A stretch of DNA of 61,023 nucleotides from Halalkalibacter urbisdiaboli. GTDB lineage: Bacteria; Bacillota; Bacilli; Bacillales; Bacillaceae_D. A program made the translations under genes and the position numbers. Location: assembly GCF_002156385.1 (NCBI RefSeq), contig NZ_MVJM01000007.1:1-61023 (forward strand). The letters run 5' to 3'. Shown here piece after piece: positions 1-8,713 of the stretch. Within the stretch, counting starts at the first letter, position 1; every line of letters begins with the position of its first letter. The notes under the pieces are model-generated. The model ran no database searches. It had not been told where the DNA came from and saw nothing but the letters and a program-made list of their open reading frames with translations.

Positions 1-135
1 AAATGGTGAGCTGATTAGCTCGAATAAAAATAAATTGACGAGATTTGATTTTATCGAAATAAAACAATCTCTTTTTCGCTTGGCTTTTGTTCAGTTTTCA
101 AAGAACTAGTTTATCGCATCTCAGCGACAATTACT
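1..135 (-). other. rRNA operon leader (16S outside window)
   Basis: Read on the minus strand, this segment holds the block AGTTCTTTGAAAACTGAAC (about 91-109), which is typical of the leader just upstream of 16S rRNA in Bacillus rrn operons. It follows an rrn-type promoter. No 16S sequence is reached before the window edge, so the mature 16S should begin just beyond position 1. No protein gene is credible here. The call is an inference from the promoter plus the conserved leader block. Confidence 0.65.
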
Positions 136-164
136 ATTATAACATAATAATTTATTCTACGCAA
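136..164 (-). promoter_or_regulatory. rrn-type sigma-A promoter
   Basis: On the minus strand, -35 TTGCGT (159-164) is separated by exactly 17 bp from -10 TATAAT (136-141), with AT-rich sequence upstream. The same -35, spacer length and downstream GAGATGCGA block recur at 16673-16701, ahead of an orphan 5S gene. This identifies an rRNA operon promoter reading out of the left edge. Confidence 0.75.
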
Positions 165-323
165 CATTTATTTAAAAGTTTTTTTATGACGACTTTAATT
201 TATTGTTGGAGACATATAATAATGTATCATACAACAAAGTTCTGCGCAAGAATTATTTTATTTATTTTTCAAGCTAGATTTATAACTTTATCATACCCTT
301 CGACAAAAATCAACACCTCACTT

Positions 324-358
324 CTACAAAAAATAAACCACGCTCGCGTCGAACGTGG
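324..358 (-). terminator. intrinsic terminator of truA
   Basis: On the minus strand, CCACG and CGTGG form a short stem (338-358) followed by the T-rich tail TTTATTTTTTG. It lies about 45 nt past the truA stop codon. Confidence 0.7.
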
Positions 359-403
359 ATTTCTTTAAAAATCGTTTTCCATTAAATTAAGAGATGCTTA
401 CTC

Positions 404-1141
404 CTAAAAATCAATCTTCTCTAAATACAGCCCATTGGGTTCCGCCATTCGACCTGTTTTATTTCTTTCTTTTGATTCGATGATAGCCGGTATCGATTCT
501 GCCTCCATTGCTCCTAATCCAACTTCAATCAATGTTCCAACCATCTTTCTAACCATATTATAGAGAAAGCCATTTCCTCGAATTCTAATCTCAATGAATC
601 CTTCATTTTCTCCTATATGTATTGAATGAATTTTGCGTACCATCGACTTTTTCTTTGATTTCGCATTGGAATATGCCGTGAAATCATGCTCACCGACAAA
701 ATATTCAGCCGCTTTTTTTACCTTAACTATATCCATCTTTTTATCAATATGCATACTATACTTGCGCATAAACGGATTCGGATGAGGTTCATTCCATATT
801 TTATACAAATACGTTTTTTCCTTTGTATTATATCGAGCATGGAAACGCTCAGGAACCGAGATAACCTCTGTCACACTAATGTCTTGAGGTAAATATTGAT
901 TTAAATAACTCTTCACTTTAGATTCTGTAAACTTTTTATCAATTTTAACATTTGCAATTTGCTCAAAAGCATGAACGCCTGCATCCGTTCGACTAGAACC
1001 AATAATCTCAACATCGTCCCCTACAAGTTCAGATAGAACATACTCAATCTTTCCTTGAATCGTATTTTCTCCTTTACCGAGGCGTTGCCAGCCCTTATAG
1101 CGTCCGCCATCGTATTGAATAGTTAATTTATAATTATTCAT
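404..1141 (-). CDS. truA: tRNA pseudouridine(38-40) synthase TruA
   Basis: TruA isomerises uridines 38-40 in the anticodon stem-loop of many tRNAs. The 245-residue product has the family-defining SSRTDAGVHAF block with the catalytic Asp at about residue 53, the N-terminal IQYDGGRYKGWQ block and the C-terminal NGFLYNMVRKMVGTL block. A longer frame opens at 1186, but the ATG at 1141 is preceded by AAGGAGATAAGG and starts the usual TruA N-terminus, so it was chosen. In Bacillus the main truA normally lies in the ribosomal-protein cluster with ecfA/ecfT and rplM. This copy stands alone next to an rrn operon, so it may be a second paralogue (truA2-like). That is an inference. Confidence 0.93.
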   Translation of the reverse strand: MNNYKLTIQYDGGRYKGWQRLGKGENTIQGKIEYVLSELVGDDVEIIGSSRTDAGVHAFEQIANVKIDKKFTESKVKSYLNQYLPQDISVTEVISVPERFHARYNTKEKTYLYKIWNEPHPNPFMRKYSMHIDKKMDIVKVKKAAEYFVGEHDFTAYSNAKSKKKSMVRKIHSIHIGENEGFIEIRIRGNGFLYNMVRKMVGTLIEVGLGAMEAESIPAIIESKERNKTGRMAEPNGLYLEKIDF

Positions 1142-1383
1142 CCTTATCTCCTTACCTCTAAATAAATGCTTTCTTAATTGTCCCATTGTAGCATATTTAA
1201 TTCGTTCAAAGCACGTACCTAAAAGTTCGCTGCAATCATTTTATAATATACTCTACATTTATTATGCTATCACAGAGCTTAGAGCGTAAACCTCTTTGTA
1301 ACGATATTCTATACGCTCGCTAAATTCACAATACTTGCAAAATCTAAGTCCTATATGTTTAATCTATTATAAATCTCTTGTTT

Positions 1384-2364
1384 CTACTCTACATTTCCAT
1401 AGATAAATTCCATGGCAAGATCGTATATCATTTCAGGACCATATAAATAAATAGAGTGTGAGCCTTTGATTTTTATTACTTCTGATTTAACTAATTGTTC
1501 GGCCGTAGCTTCATATTTTTTGTTTTTTTGGATAGTATGATGAGAATTTTCATCTTGATCTGTATACGCAGACAGGAATAGGATAGGAGTATCGTACGGT
1601 AATGGAAGGGCGACTGATTTTAATGAATTATCATAGCTCTGTAAAATCTCTCGCTCCATATCATTGTTAAAAGCTTTTTTAAAAGAAATGGCTTTAAATA
1701 TTTCTTTTTCTTCATCTGACAAAAAGGATTGCTTGATTACTTCAGGGTCATAGGTAGCAGTAGGGAATAATCTATGAATTCCTAAGCTTGTAACAAGATT
1801 CATTCCTTTTATAAATAACGATTGACTTATACCTAGTTTATTTTCAACGTACTCCACAGGTAAACCAATATCTAACGCAATGATACCCTTAACCTCTTCT
1901 GGATATTTTTGCGCCCAGTAAATAGCTTCTATTCCTGATATAGAATGCGGCACCAAAACATAAGGAGGCTTATTTCCACTTAAAAATAGCGATTTTCTTG
2001 TTTGGTCTAAAATTGTATCAATGTCCCTGTCATCATAATAAATATCACTATATCCATAGCCAGCTCTTTCAACCAACGCTATCTTATGCTCTTGCGAAAA
2101 CTTGCTGTACAAATCCTTCATTTCATAAATCGGGGCAGCTATCCCTGCTCCAGGCATGAATACATAGGTATCCTTCCCGTCTCCCTCAACATAAACATTT
2201 AGCTTCTTTTTATTAACCTCAACAAGTGTTCCTTTATTCGTAATTAAATCTGATTCCAAACTTAGTTGATAATGATGGTAAGAAAAAATTGAAGTTGTAA
2301 TAACAACCGTTATCACAATACTAAATAAAAAAATTTTCTTTACCCATTTAGATGCTTTTTTCAT
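1384..2364 (-). CDS. membrane-anchored alpha/beta hydrolase
   Basis: The 326-residue protein has one N-terminal transmembrane segment or uncleaved signal (about residues 9-30, after a KKASKWVKK start), so the catalytic domain should be extracytoplasmic. The alpha/beta-hydrolase fold shows the oxyanion region FMPGAG, the nucleophile elbow VPHSISG (Ser as nucleophile) and a late His in KGSHSIYLYG; the acid is probably the Asp in SAYTDQDEN. The substrate cannot be told. The start at 2364 follows AGAAGGGAG; the frame opens earlier but without a ribosome site. The gene stands alone, with no obvious terminator downstream. Confidence 0.85.
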   Translation of the reverse strand: MKKASKWVKKIFLFSIVITVVITTSIFSYHHYQLSLESDLITNKGTLVEVNKKKLNVYVEGDGKDTYVFMPGAGIAAPIYEMKDLYSKFSQEHKIALVERAGYGYSDIYYDDRDIDTILDQTRKSLFLSGNKPPYVLVPHSISGIEAIYWAQKYPEEVKGIIALDIGLPVEYVENKLGISQSLFIKGMNLVTSLGIHRLFPTATYDPEVIKQSFLSDEEKEIFKAISFKKAFNNDMEREILQSYDNSLKSVALPLPYDTPILFLSAYTDQDENSHHTIQKNKKYEATAEQLVKSEVIKIKGSHSIYLYGPEMIYDLAMEFIYGNVE

Positions 2365-2526
2365 AATAAGTTTCTCCCTTCTCATTATATAGAAAGGATA
2401 TAACAAAAAAATCGATTTGTAATAAATTTCCTTAAATTTAATTATAATTTTCACATCATTGGTATGATTCTCACGGAATGAGATTGTCTAAGTCTTTTTG
2501 TCAGTTCTTTATATAATAGATTCATA

Positions 2527-2565
2527 AAAAAATAACCCACCTTCAACCACAACTGAAAGTAAGTT
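2527..2565 (-). terminator. intrinsic terminator
   Basis: On the minus strand a 12-bp stem (2534-2545 with 2554-2565, including several G-U pairs) with an 8-nt loop is followed by ATTTTTTTA. It ends the transcript of the small membrane protein at 2599-2883. Confidence 0.8.
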
Positions 2566-2598
2566 ACTCATCTTAATCCCTAAATCAAATAAATTAGG

Positions 2599-2883
2599 TT
2601 ACTGCGTTTTTTCTGTAATATATTTGATAAATGTTTCACGATGCATATCGTTTTCAATTATTTTTTGGACATAGTATGGATCTACTAATAACCCTTTTTT
2701 CTTATTGTCTATAATCCACTTTTTTGTATTTGGATTTTCTAACAGCTGTTTAAACCAATCCTGATTCTCAAGCTTAATCCAAAGATCGTTCAAACTCGGC
2801 TCTTCTTTTCTGAAAATAACCTTTTGAAATAAATGAATAAAAAAAGCTCCTCCAAGTAAGCATATAAACAATAAAACAAGCAC
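2599..2883 (-). CDS. small membrane-anchored protein, unknown function
   Basis: This 94-residue protein has one N-terminal hydrophobic segment (about residues 2-20), then a charged, Trp-rich domain with WIKLENQDWFKQLLENP and KKWIIDNKKKGLL. I do not recognise the family. The start is a GTG at 2883, with GAAGGGGAT about 8 nt upstream. A clear terminator follows. It lies 126 bp downstream of, and on the same strand as, the nucleotidase gene and may be cotranscribed with it. Existence is supported by the ribosome site, terminator and composition; function is unknown. Confidence 0.65.
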   Translation of the reverse strand: MLVLLFICLLGGAFFIHLFQKVIFRKEEPSLNDLWIKLENQDWFKQLLENPNTKKWIIDNKKKGLLVDPYYVQKIIENDMHRETFIKYITEKTQ

Positions 2884-3008
2884 GATGCTATCCCCTTCAC
2901 ATCAATACACAAACGATTCCATTATAAAAAGAGCAAATTCATTATTTTCGCCCCTTCTAATACGAACCAATGCAACTAACATCTACCACATTTCGGCCTC
3001 AATATACA

Positions 3009-3533
3009 TTATCTCAGGAAAAACTCCCGAACATCTTGCCAATTGTTTACCCTCACATAACCAGTTACATTAACATTGAGATGAGATGTGAACAATATTC
3101 CCTGACCCGAAAAGCGTTTGAAATGTCTTGCATTGTCATCAATTAAATAATCGGCATTAATAATACTTTTGTCTCCACAAAAAACAAAATTCATATCATT
3201 TAAAAAGCCAAAATGCTCCTTCAACCATTCATATTTCGCAGTAAATGACGCAGGAACCTCCATTGCTGCTGTTGTAATAAATATTTCGTACTGTTCACTT
3301 AATTCCTTTATCACTTGTTGACTATCCTTCATAACTGGTAAATCACGAAAAAAGGAAGGGTCACTTAAGTGTTTCGTCAACTCCTCTTTTAAGTGTGGTC
3401 GTATTAATCTAAGTCGGGTACCATGCAAATCTTCTATTGTAAGTTTTTCTTGAAAACGTCGATTAAAATAGGCTAAATGCTTTGGAACGAAATCCGCCAT
3501 TACTTCGTCCATATCTATCGCAATTCTCTTCAT
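3009..3533 (-). CDS. 5'(3')-deoxyribonucleotidase-like HAD phosphatase (NT5C family)
   Basis: The 174-residue HAD-superfamily protein starts with the catalytic motif IDMDEVMADF (Asp7 nucleophile, Asp9 acid) and has ITTAAMEVP as motif II and a late acidic motif ADYLIDDN, the arrangement of NT5C-type 5'(3')-deoxyribonucleotidases. These dephosphorylate (deoxy)nucleoside monophosphates in the cytoplasm. The start at 3533 follows GGAGGTCCTT; a five-codon upstream extension is possible but lacks a ribosome site. Substrate preference cannot be read from sequence. Confidence 0.85.
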   Translation of the reverse strand: MKRIAIDMDEVMADFVPKHLAYFNRRFQEKLTIEDLHGTRLRLIRPHLKEELTKHLSDPSFFRDLPVMKDSQQVIKELSEQYEIFITTAAMEVPASFTAKYEWLKEHFGFLNDMNFVFCGDKSIINADYLIDDNARHFKRFSGQGILFTSHLNVNVTGYVRVNNWQDVREFFLR

Positions 3534-3865
3534 AAGGACCTCCTTCAACTTCGTACACTTTCTCGATATTAACCCTTAAATTAAAGAATTCATCTATTCT
3601 CATTATAGTTGATGTAAATTTAATAGAAGATGCGCCAATAGTTGAACCATTATCCATTTTATCATTAAAATTGGCTTTTTATTAGGTAAATAACTAAAAA
3701 ATCATTGGAGTTTCTTGTTACACATTCATTTAGTATAGTTCAGATTCATTCCCACCCCATCTTTGATTCTATTTTTTTACACATCTGGATTAAACGTTTG
3801 CCCAAATAACAATATTTAGCTATGATTATGTCAACACAGCTGCTCTAACATGAAAGGTGGAAATT

Positions 3866-5725
3866 ATGAAACTATCTAGCATTATTAGCGACGGCATGGT
3901 TATACAACGTAATAAACAAGTAACCATATCTGGAAATACGAAACATTTCCAGAAAGTGTGTCTAACTTTTCTTGAAAAATCATACGAGACAACTTCAGAT
4001 AGTAACGGAGATTGGTCGATTAACTTAGAGAATTTAGAACCAGGCGGCCCCTATCATATGGAGATTGTCGCAGAAGAAAAAATAGTTATTCAAGATATTT
4101 TAATCGGTGATGTATGGGTGCTTGGAGGGCAATCCAACATGCAGCTGCCTATAAATCGTACACTTGACTTGTTTTCCGATGAAATAAAAGATGCTAATGA
4201 ACCTTTTATCCGTCAATTCTCTGTTCCTCAGAACTACAATTTTCATAAGCCAGAGCAATATTTAGTAGGTGGAACCTGGACGAGCGCGACTCATCCTGAT
4301 GTCATGAATTTTAGTGCAGTTGGTTATTTTTTCGCAAAGGAACTATACGAAAAGTATTGTGTACCAATCGGGTTAATTCAGACAGCCGTTGGTGGAACAC
4401 CTATTGAGGCTTGGATCAGCGAGAAAACCTTACGAAAGATCGGAGGTTACGATGCGGATTTAGATTATTGTAAAAATGATTTCCACATTGCCGAGAAAAA
4501 GCGTAGCGACGAAGAACGACATGACCTTTGGTATAAGAATTTAAATGCCAAAGATCCAGGGCTGAAGGATATAAGTTGGTATGATTCCACCATGAATGTA
4601 GATGATTGGGATGAGTTTGAAATCCCGAATTCTTGGAAAGACAGTAACCTTGAAAACATCAGAGGTTCTGTCTGGTTCAGAAAAGAGTTTAACCTTCCTT
4701 CTTCGATGCTAGAAAACGAAGCAAAATTGGTGCTAGGGACGATCATAGACGCAGACGAAACTTATATCAATGGTACATGTATTGGAACTACTGGCTATAA
4801 GTATCCACCTAGACGCTACCTTATTCCAGAAGGGTTATTAAAGTCTGGTACAAACTCCATTACCGTCCGTGTAATTAGCACACAAACAACTGGTGGATTT
4901 GTAAAGGGTATGCCTTATAAGCTTATTGCCAATGGTAAAGAACTAAACCTACAAGGGACGTGGAAATACAGGATTGGTGCCATAACAGAAACTCTTGAAC
5001 CGCCCACTTTTTTTCAATATAAACCAGCAGGTGTTTACAATGGAATGATTGCACCACTCGGAAATTATTGTATGAAGGGCGTCCTTTGGTACCAAGGGGA
5101 ATCAAATACACAACATCCCAAAGGCTACAGTAGACTTTTTAATGCGTTAATGAATGATTGGCGAGAAAATTGGAAGAGCGATGCAGTTCCATTTATCTAT
5201 ACTCAGCTTGCAAATTTTGAGACTAGTGATACGAATCCAGACGAAGCAAACTGGGCAGTGCTTCGGGAAGAACAACGCCTGGCTCTTAATACCTCTAATA
5301 CGGCAATGGCTGTGGCAATTGATATTGGAGAATATAACGACTTACATCCACAAGATAAGAAGACGTTAGGAAAGCGCCTTGCATTAGGTGCCATAAATAA
5401 AGCTTACCATGAGGACATTGTATATAGTGGACCACAGTATAAAAGAATGGAACATATCGGAAATTCCATTCATCTATCCTTTGATCATGTAGGGAGTGGT
5501 TTAACTGCACGTGATGGTAACCTAAAGTATTTCACCATCTGTGGCACGGACGGGAAGTTTGTTCCTGCTAATGCATTTTTACGTGACAACAAGGTCATCG
5601 TTAGCCATGAACAGATTAAAGATCCGTGTCATGTTAGGTATGCATGGTTAGATAACCCTGAGGGTGCAAACCTTTATAACAAAGAAGGTTTACCAGCATC
5701 TCCGTTTACTACAGAAAGTAAATAG
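3866..5725 (+). CDS. sialate O-acetylesterase-like SGNH hydrolase
   Basis: The 619-residue protein belongs to the sialate O-acetylesterase family, which removes O-acetyl groups from sugars. It has the nucleophile block GGQSNMQLP (Ser about residue 90), the AVGGTPIEAW and WYQGESN blocks (about 408), and the catalytic DLHP (Asp/His about 491). Between the two halves of the catalytic domain (about 215-370) sits a galactose-binding-like insert (WFRKEFNLP ... RVISTQTTGGF), as in the longer family members. No signal peptide is visible, so it probably acts in the cytoplasm on imported acetylated glycans. The ATG at 3866 follows AAAGGTGG; an earlier in-frame GTG at 3857 lies inside that ribosome site. 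A strong terminator follows. Confidence 0.88.
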   Translation: MKLSSIISDGMVIQRNKQVTISGNTKHFQKVCLTFLEKSYETTSDSNGDWSINLENLEPGGPYHMEIVAEEKIVIQDILIGDVWVLGGQSNMQLPINRTLDLFSDEIKDANEPFIRQFSVPQNYNFHKPEQYLVGGTWTSATHPDVMNFSAVGYFFAKELYEKYCVPIGLIQTAVGGTPIEAWISEKTLRKIGGYDADLDYCKNDFHIAEKKRSDEERHDLWYKNLNAKDPGLKDISWYDSTMNVDDWDEFEIPNSWKDSNLENIRGSVWFRKEFNLPSSMLENEAKLVLGTIIDADETYINGTCIGTTGYKYPPRRYLIPEGLLKSGTNSITVRVISTQTTGGFVKGMPYKLIANGKELNLQGTWKYRIGAITETLEPPTFFQYKPAGVYNGMIAPLGNYCMKGVLWYQGESNTQHPKGYSRLFNALMNDWRENWKSDAVPFIYTQLANFETSDTNPDEANWAVLREEQRLALNTSNTAMAVAIDIGEYNDLHPQDKKTLGKRLALGAINKAYHEDIVYSGPQYKRMEHIGNSIHLSFDHVGSGLTARDGNLKYFTICGTDGKFVPANAFLRDNKVIVSHEQIKDPCHVRYAWLDNPEGANLYNKEGLPASPFTTESK

Positions 5726-5730
5726 AACAT

Positions 5731-5780
5731 AAAGAGACAAACCCATTACCACGTAATTGGGCTTGTCTCTTTATTTTATT
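5731..5780 (+). terminator. intrinsic terminator of the esterase gene
   Basis: AAAGAGACAA pairs with TTGTCTCTTT and the stem is extended by CCCA/TGGG inside; the tail is ATTTTATT. It lies immediately after the stop codon. Confidence 0.88.
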
Positions 5781-5897
5781 AAAATAGTCTAAAGGAAGCT
5801 ATCGTTTTAAGGAATGGTTTGGACTAAATACAATATCAATTTTTTAGAGTTTGCAGTTAAGTATGATACGCTTTACTGCACTCTCTAGCCGCAAATC

Positions 5898-5937
5898 TTT
5901 AAAAAAGAACCTTCAATCCAAAGTAGATCAAAGGTTC
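5898..5937 (-). terminator. probable intrinsic terminator of mqo
   Basis: On the minus strand, GAACCTTTGATC pairs with GATTGAAGGTTC and is followed by TTTTTTAAAG. It lies about 100 nt beyond the mqo stop codon. Confidence 0.7.
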
Positions 5938-6035
5938 ATTGTTTTAGTTCCAATGAGTAAATGTTTCATTTTATATCTGTATTTTTCAATCCATATTATT
6001 ATTAAAACAATTCGTTCATTAATGAATCTTGATGC

Positions 6036-7580
6036 TTAAACTTTTTCATTCAATACCTTTGCTTCTTCATCCAAAGAATGAACTAATACCTGTTCTTTTT
6101 CGCTTAGACCAAGAATCTGCGCTGTTGAAGTATGAATTTCGTGGAGAAGCTCTGGGTTTTCCATTAATGAAACGCCATAAGAAGGAATCATTTCTTTGAT
6201 TTTCGGTTCCCACTCTTTCATATGTTCAGGGAAACATTTTGTCATGACTTCAAGCATGACGGAAACAGCAGTAGAAGCACCAGGAGAAGCACCAAGTAAT
6301 GCTGCTATCGAACCATCAGCGGCACTAACCACTTCCGTACCAAATTGAAGCGTTCCTTTGCCACCAGCTTCAGTATCCTTAATTACTTGCACACGTTGGC
6401 CCGCTACTACTAAATCCCAATCCTCACTTTTTGCATTCGGGATAAACTCGCGTAGCTCTTCCATACGTTTTTCTTTTGATAACATCACTTGCTGGATTAG
6501 GTATTTTGTCAATGACATGTTTTTTGCACCTGCTGCCAGCATCGTTAAGAGATTATCCGGTTTTACGGAAGTGATTAAATCAAACATTGAACCGTGCTTT
6601 AAAAACTTTGGTGAGAAGCCGGCAAACGGTCCAAATAGCAATTCTTTTTTATTGTCAATAAATCGTGTATCAAGATGCGGAACAGACATAGGCGGAGCAC
6701 CAACCTTCGCTTTGCCATAGACTTTAGCATGATGCTGTGCTACAACATCCGGATTATTACATACCATAAATATTCCGCTTACCGGGAACCCACCAATAGC
6801 CTTCCCTTCAGAAATACCGGATTTTTGAAGTAAATGGAGACTTCCTCCTCCGCCGCCGATAAAGACGAACTTCGCAGTATGTCGTTCGACAGTACCGCTA
6901 TCCTCATTCCGTACCTTTAATTCCCACATGCCGTCACTAGTACGTTTAATACTGTTAACAGCATGTTTGTAGTTTATATCAACATTTTTATTCTCTAAGT
7001 GTTCAAATAACATGCGTGTTAAAGCGCCAAAGTTGACATCCGTTCCTGAGTCAATCTTTGTTGCTGCTATCTGTTCATTTGATGCGCGTTCTTGCATAAT
7101 AAGCGGAATCCATTCCATCAGCTTTTCCGGCTCATCGGAAAACTCCATTCCATGGAATAGTGGATTATTTGACAGCGCTTCATAGCGTTTCTTTAAAAAT
7201 GTTACATTTTGTTCACCTTGCACTAAACTCATATGAGGCAATGACATGATAAAGTCCTGTGGATTTTGGAGCAGATTGCTGTTTACTAGATAAGACCAAA
7301 ACTGCATTGAAACCTGAAACTGTTCATTAACACTTATAGCTTTACTAATATCTATAGAGCCATCCGGTTTTTCGTTCGTGTAGTTAAGCTCGCAAAGTGC
7401 AGCATGCCCCGTACCTGCATTATTCCATTCGTTAGAGCTTTCCTCCCCTGCTTTTGCAAGCTTTTCAAATACTGTAATTTCCCATTCTGGTACTAATTCT
7501 TTCAAGAGCGTCCCTAAAGTCGCACTCATGATTCCGGCGCCAATTAAAATGACGTCTGTTTTCGTTTCTCTATTGCTCAT
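6036..7580 (-). CDS. mqo: malate:quinone oxidoreductase
   Basis: Mqo is a membrane-associated FAD enzyme that oxidises L-malate to oxaloacetate and passes electrons to (mena)quinone. The 514-residue product shows the N-terminal FAD motif [13 protein letters not shown] (residues 11-23) and family blocks [68 protein letters not shown] and [16 protein letters not shown]. Length and colinearity match the family. The start at 7580 (MSNRETK) was chosen because AAAAGG lies upstream; the frame also contains an in-frame GTG at 7598. It is monocistronic and fits with the qox oxidase in this window as a menaquinone-feeding dehydrogenase. Confidence 0.95.
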   Translation of the reverse strand: MSNRETKTDVILIGAGIMSATLGTLLKELVPEWEITVFEKLAKAGEESSNEWNNAGTGHAALCELNYTNEKPDGSIDISKAISVNEQFQVSMQFWSYLVNSNLLQNPQDFIMSLPHMSLVQGEQNVTFLKKRYEALSNNPLFHGMEFSDEPEKLMEWIPLIMQERASNEQIAATKIDSGTDVNFGALTRMLFEHLENKNVDINYKHAVNSIKRTSDGMWELKVRNEDSGTVERHTAKFVFIGGGGGSLHLLQKSGISEGKAIGGFPVSGIFMVCNNPDVVAQHHAKVYGKAKVGAPPMSVPHLDTRFIDNKKELLFGPFAGFSPKFLKHGSMFDLITSVKPDNLLTMLAAGAKNMSLTKYLIQQVMLSKEKRMEELREFIPNAKSEDWDLVVAGQRVQVIKDTEAGGKGTLQFGTEVVSAADGSIAALLGASPGASTAVSVMLEVMTKCFPEHMKEWEPKIKEMIPSYGVSLMENPELLHEIHTSTAQILGLSEKEQVLVHSLDEEAKVLNEKV

Positions 7581-7599
7581 TTTTACCAACCTTTTCACT

Positions 7600-8060
7600 A
7601 AATTTTATGTAGGCGTCACACCTAGCTAAGGCGCGACCAAGTCACACATCTTTTCTGTCTATTATCATATATTGTTTATTATAATTATTTATAGATTAAT
7701 ATATCTACTATTATATGATAATTATAAATTATTTAAAAGCTAATAAAAGTAGAAGTCCGACCAACGACTAGAACCACACATAAACTAGAGCCTTAAAATC
7801 AAGCTCTTTGTAAGGGTTAAGGCTTGGGTTTACCGTTAAACCATCAACCCCTAATTTTCGCCTTTACTTATCATAATCCTCATCAATAGTTTAACGAAAT
7901 TATAAAAAATTGCAGCCTCCCTCCCCAAAAATCAATCTAAAACATCAAGATAAGTATTCTTATTATTAGTTCACGATGATAAAAAAATCCAAATTAAATA
8001 AAGTAATATTGATACTTTTCGATTATACTGAACATACTACGATTGTAAGCAGTAGAGAAA
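7600..8060. other. AT-rich intergenic region
   Basis: About 460 bp between divergent genes. It is strongly AT-rich at 7660-7740. A small symmetric element (GGTTTACCGTTAAACC, about 7828-7843) sits in a longer GGGTT/AACCC context without a T-tract. No RNA gene or conserved operator was recognised. The promoters of mqo and the small gene must lie here. Confidence 0.4.
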
Positions 8061-8071
8061 GGAACGTCACA

Positions 8072-8266
8072 ATGACAGAACAAAATTCAACCGAAACACC
8101 TAAAAAGAAAATTAGTCTTCAAGAAGCAATCAAACAGCAACTTGAAAACAAAAAAAAGCAAGCTTTATCAGAAAAACAAGCAAAACATCACTCACATGCC
8201 ACGAAACAAATGAAAAGCCAACAAACAAAAAAGCAAAATAACCAAAGAAAAAGAACAGGCGTGTAA
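8072..8266 (+). CDS. small Lys/Gln-rich protein, unknown function
   Basis: This 64-residue, very hydrophilic and basic protein (MTEQNSTETPKKKISLQEAI, then many K, Q and H residues) has no cysteine or hydrophobic core. It is probably an intrinsically disordered nucleic-acid-binding or stress-related peptide. The ATG at 8072 follows GAAAGGAACG; the frame extends upstream to 7976 but with AT-rich, non-coding-like residues. A 13-bp imperfect inverted repeat (8320-8332 with 8354-8366) lies downstream without a clean T-tract and may end the transcript. Family not recognised. Confidence 0.6.
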   Translation: MTEQNSTETPKKKISLQEAIKQQLENKKKQALSEKQAKHHSHATKQMKSQQTKKQNNQRKRTGV

Positions 8267-8267
8267 G

Positions 8268-8650
8268 AACATCAAATAACAGACTAAACAGTTTGTTCAA
8301 AGTATAAGTAAGCAGAACCCTCCCTTTTAGTAGCAAATTTTTTTTAATCTAGTTACTTAAAGGGAGCTATTAACTTTAGACTATTTTCTTCATTTCAATT
8401 AAATCATCTATTTCCAAACATATTAAATAAAATAAACGAATAAATCCAATTGTCTCAAATCCTACCTATGTAACACCGAAGGACGGTAGCAAACACACCC
8501 TTACCCCAGGTTACGAGCAATTATTGATATATTTCTAACACTTTTATCAAAAAATCATTCCTTTCGTTCTTTACTTTTATCACTCTTTCTATCGTACCAT
8601 ATTCTAATTTCACATTTTACCATTTTACGGAGATTTTTTATTGTCGTTAA
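8268..8650. other. intergenic, inverted repeat only
   Basis: Apart from the inverted repeat 8320-8332/8354-8366 (CTCCCTTT...AAAGGGAG, one mismatch, 21-nt loop), nothing is recognisable. The sequence is AT-rich with no open frame of note. Confidence 0.4.
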
Positions 8651-8654
8651 CATG

Positions 8655-8688
8655 CAATAACAAGACGAAAATCGATGTGATTTTCGCC
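8655..8688 (-). terminator. intrinsic terminator of the NhaC-family gene
   Basis: On the minus strand, GGCGAAAATC pairs with GATTTTCGTC (one G-U pair, 5-nt loop) and is followed by TTGTTATT. Confidence 0.7.
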
Positions 8689-8713
8689 TTAACTATTTCG
8701 ATTGTGTATTGGA

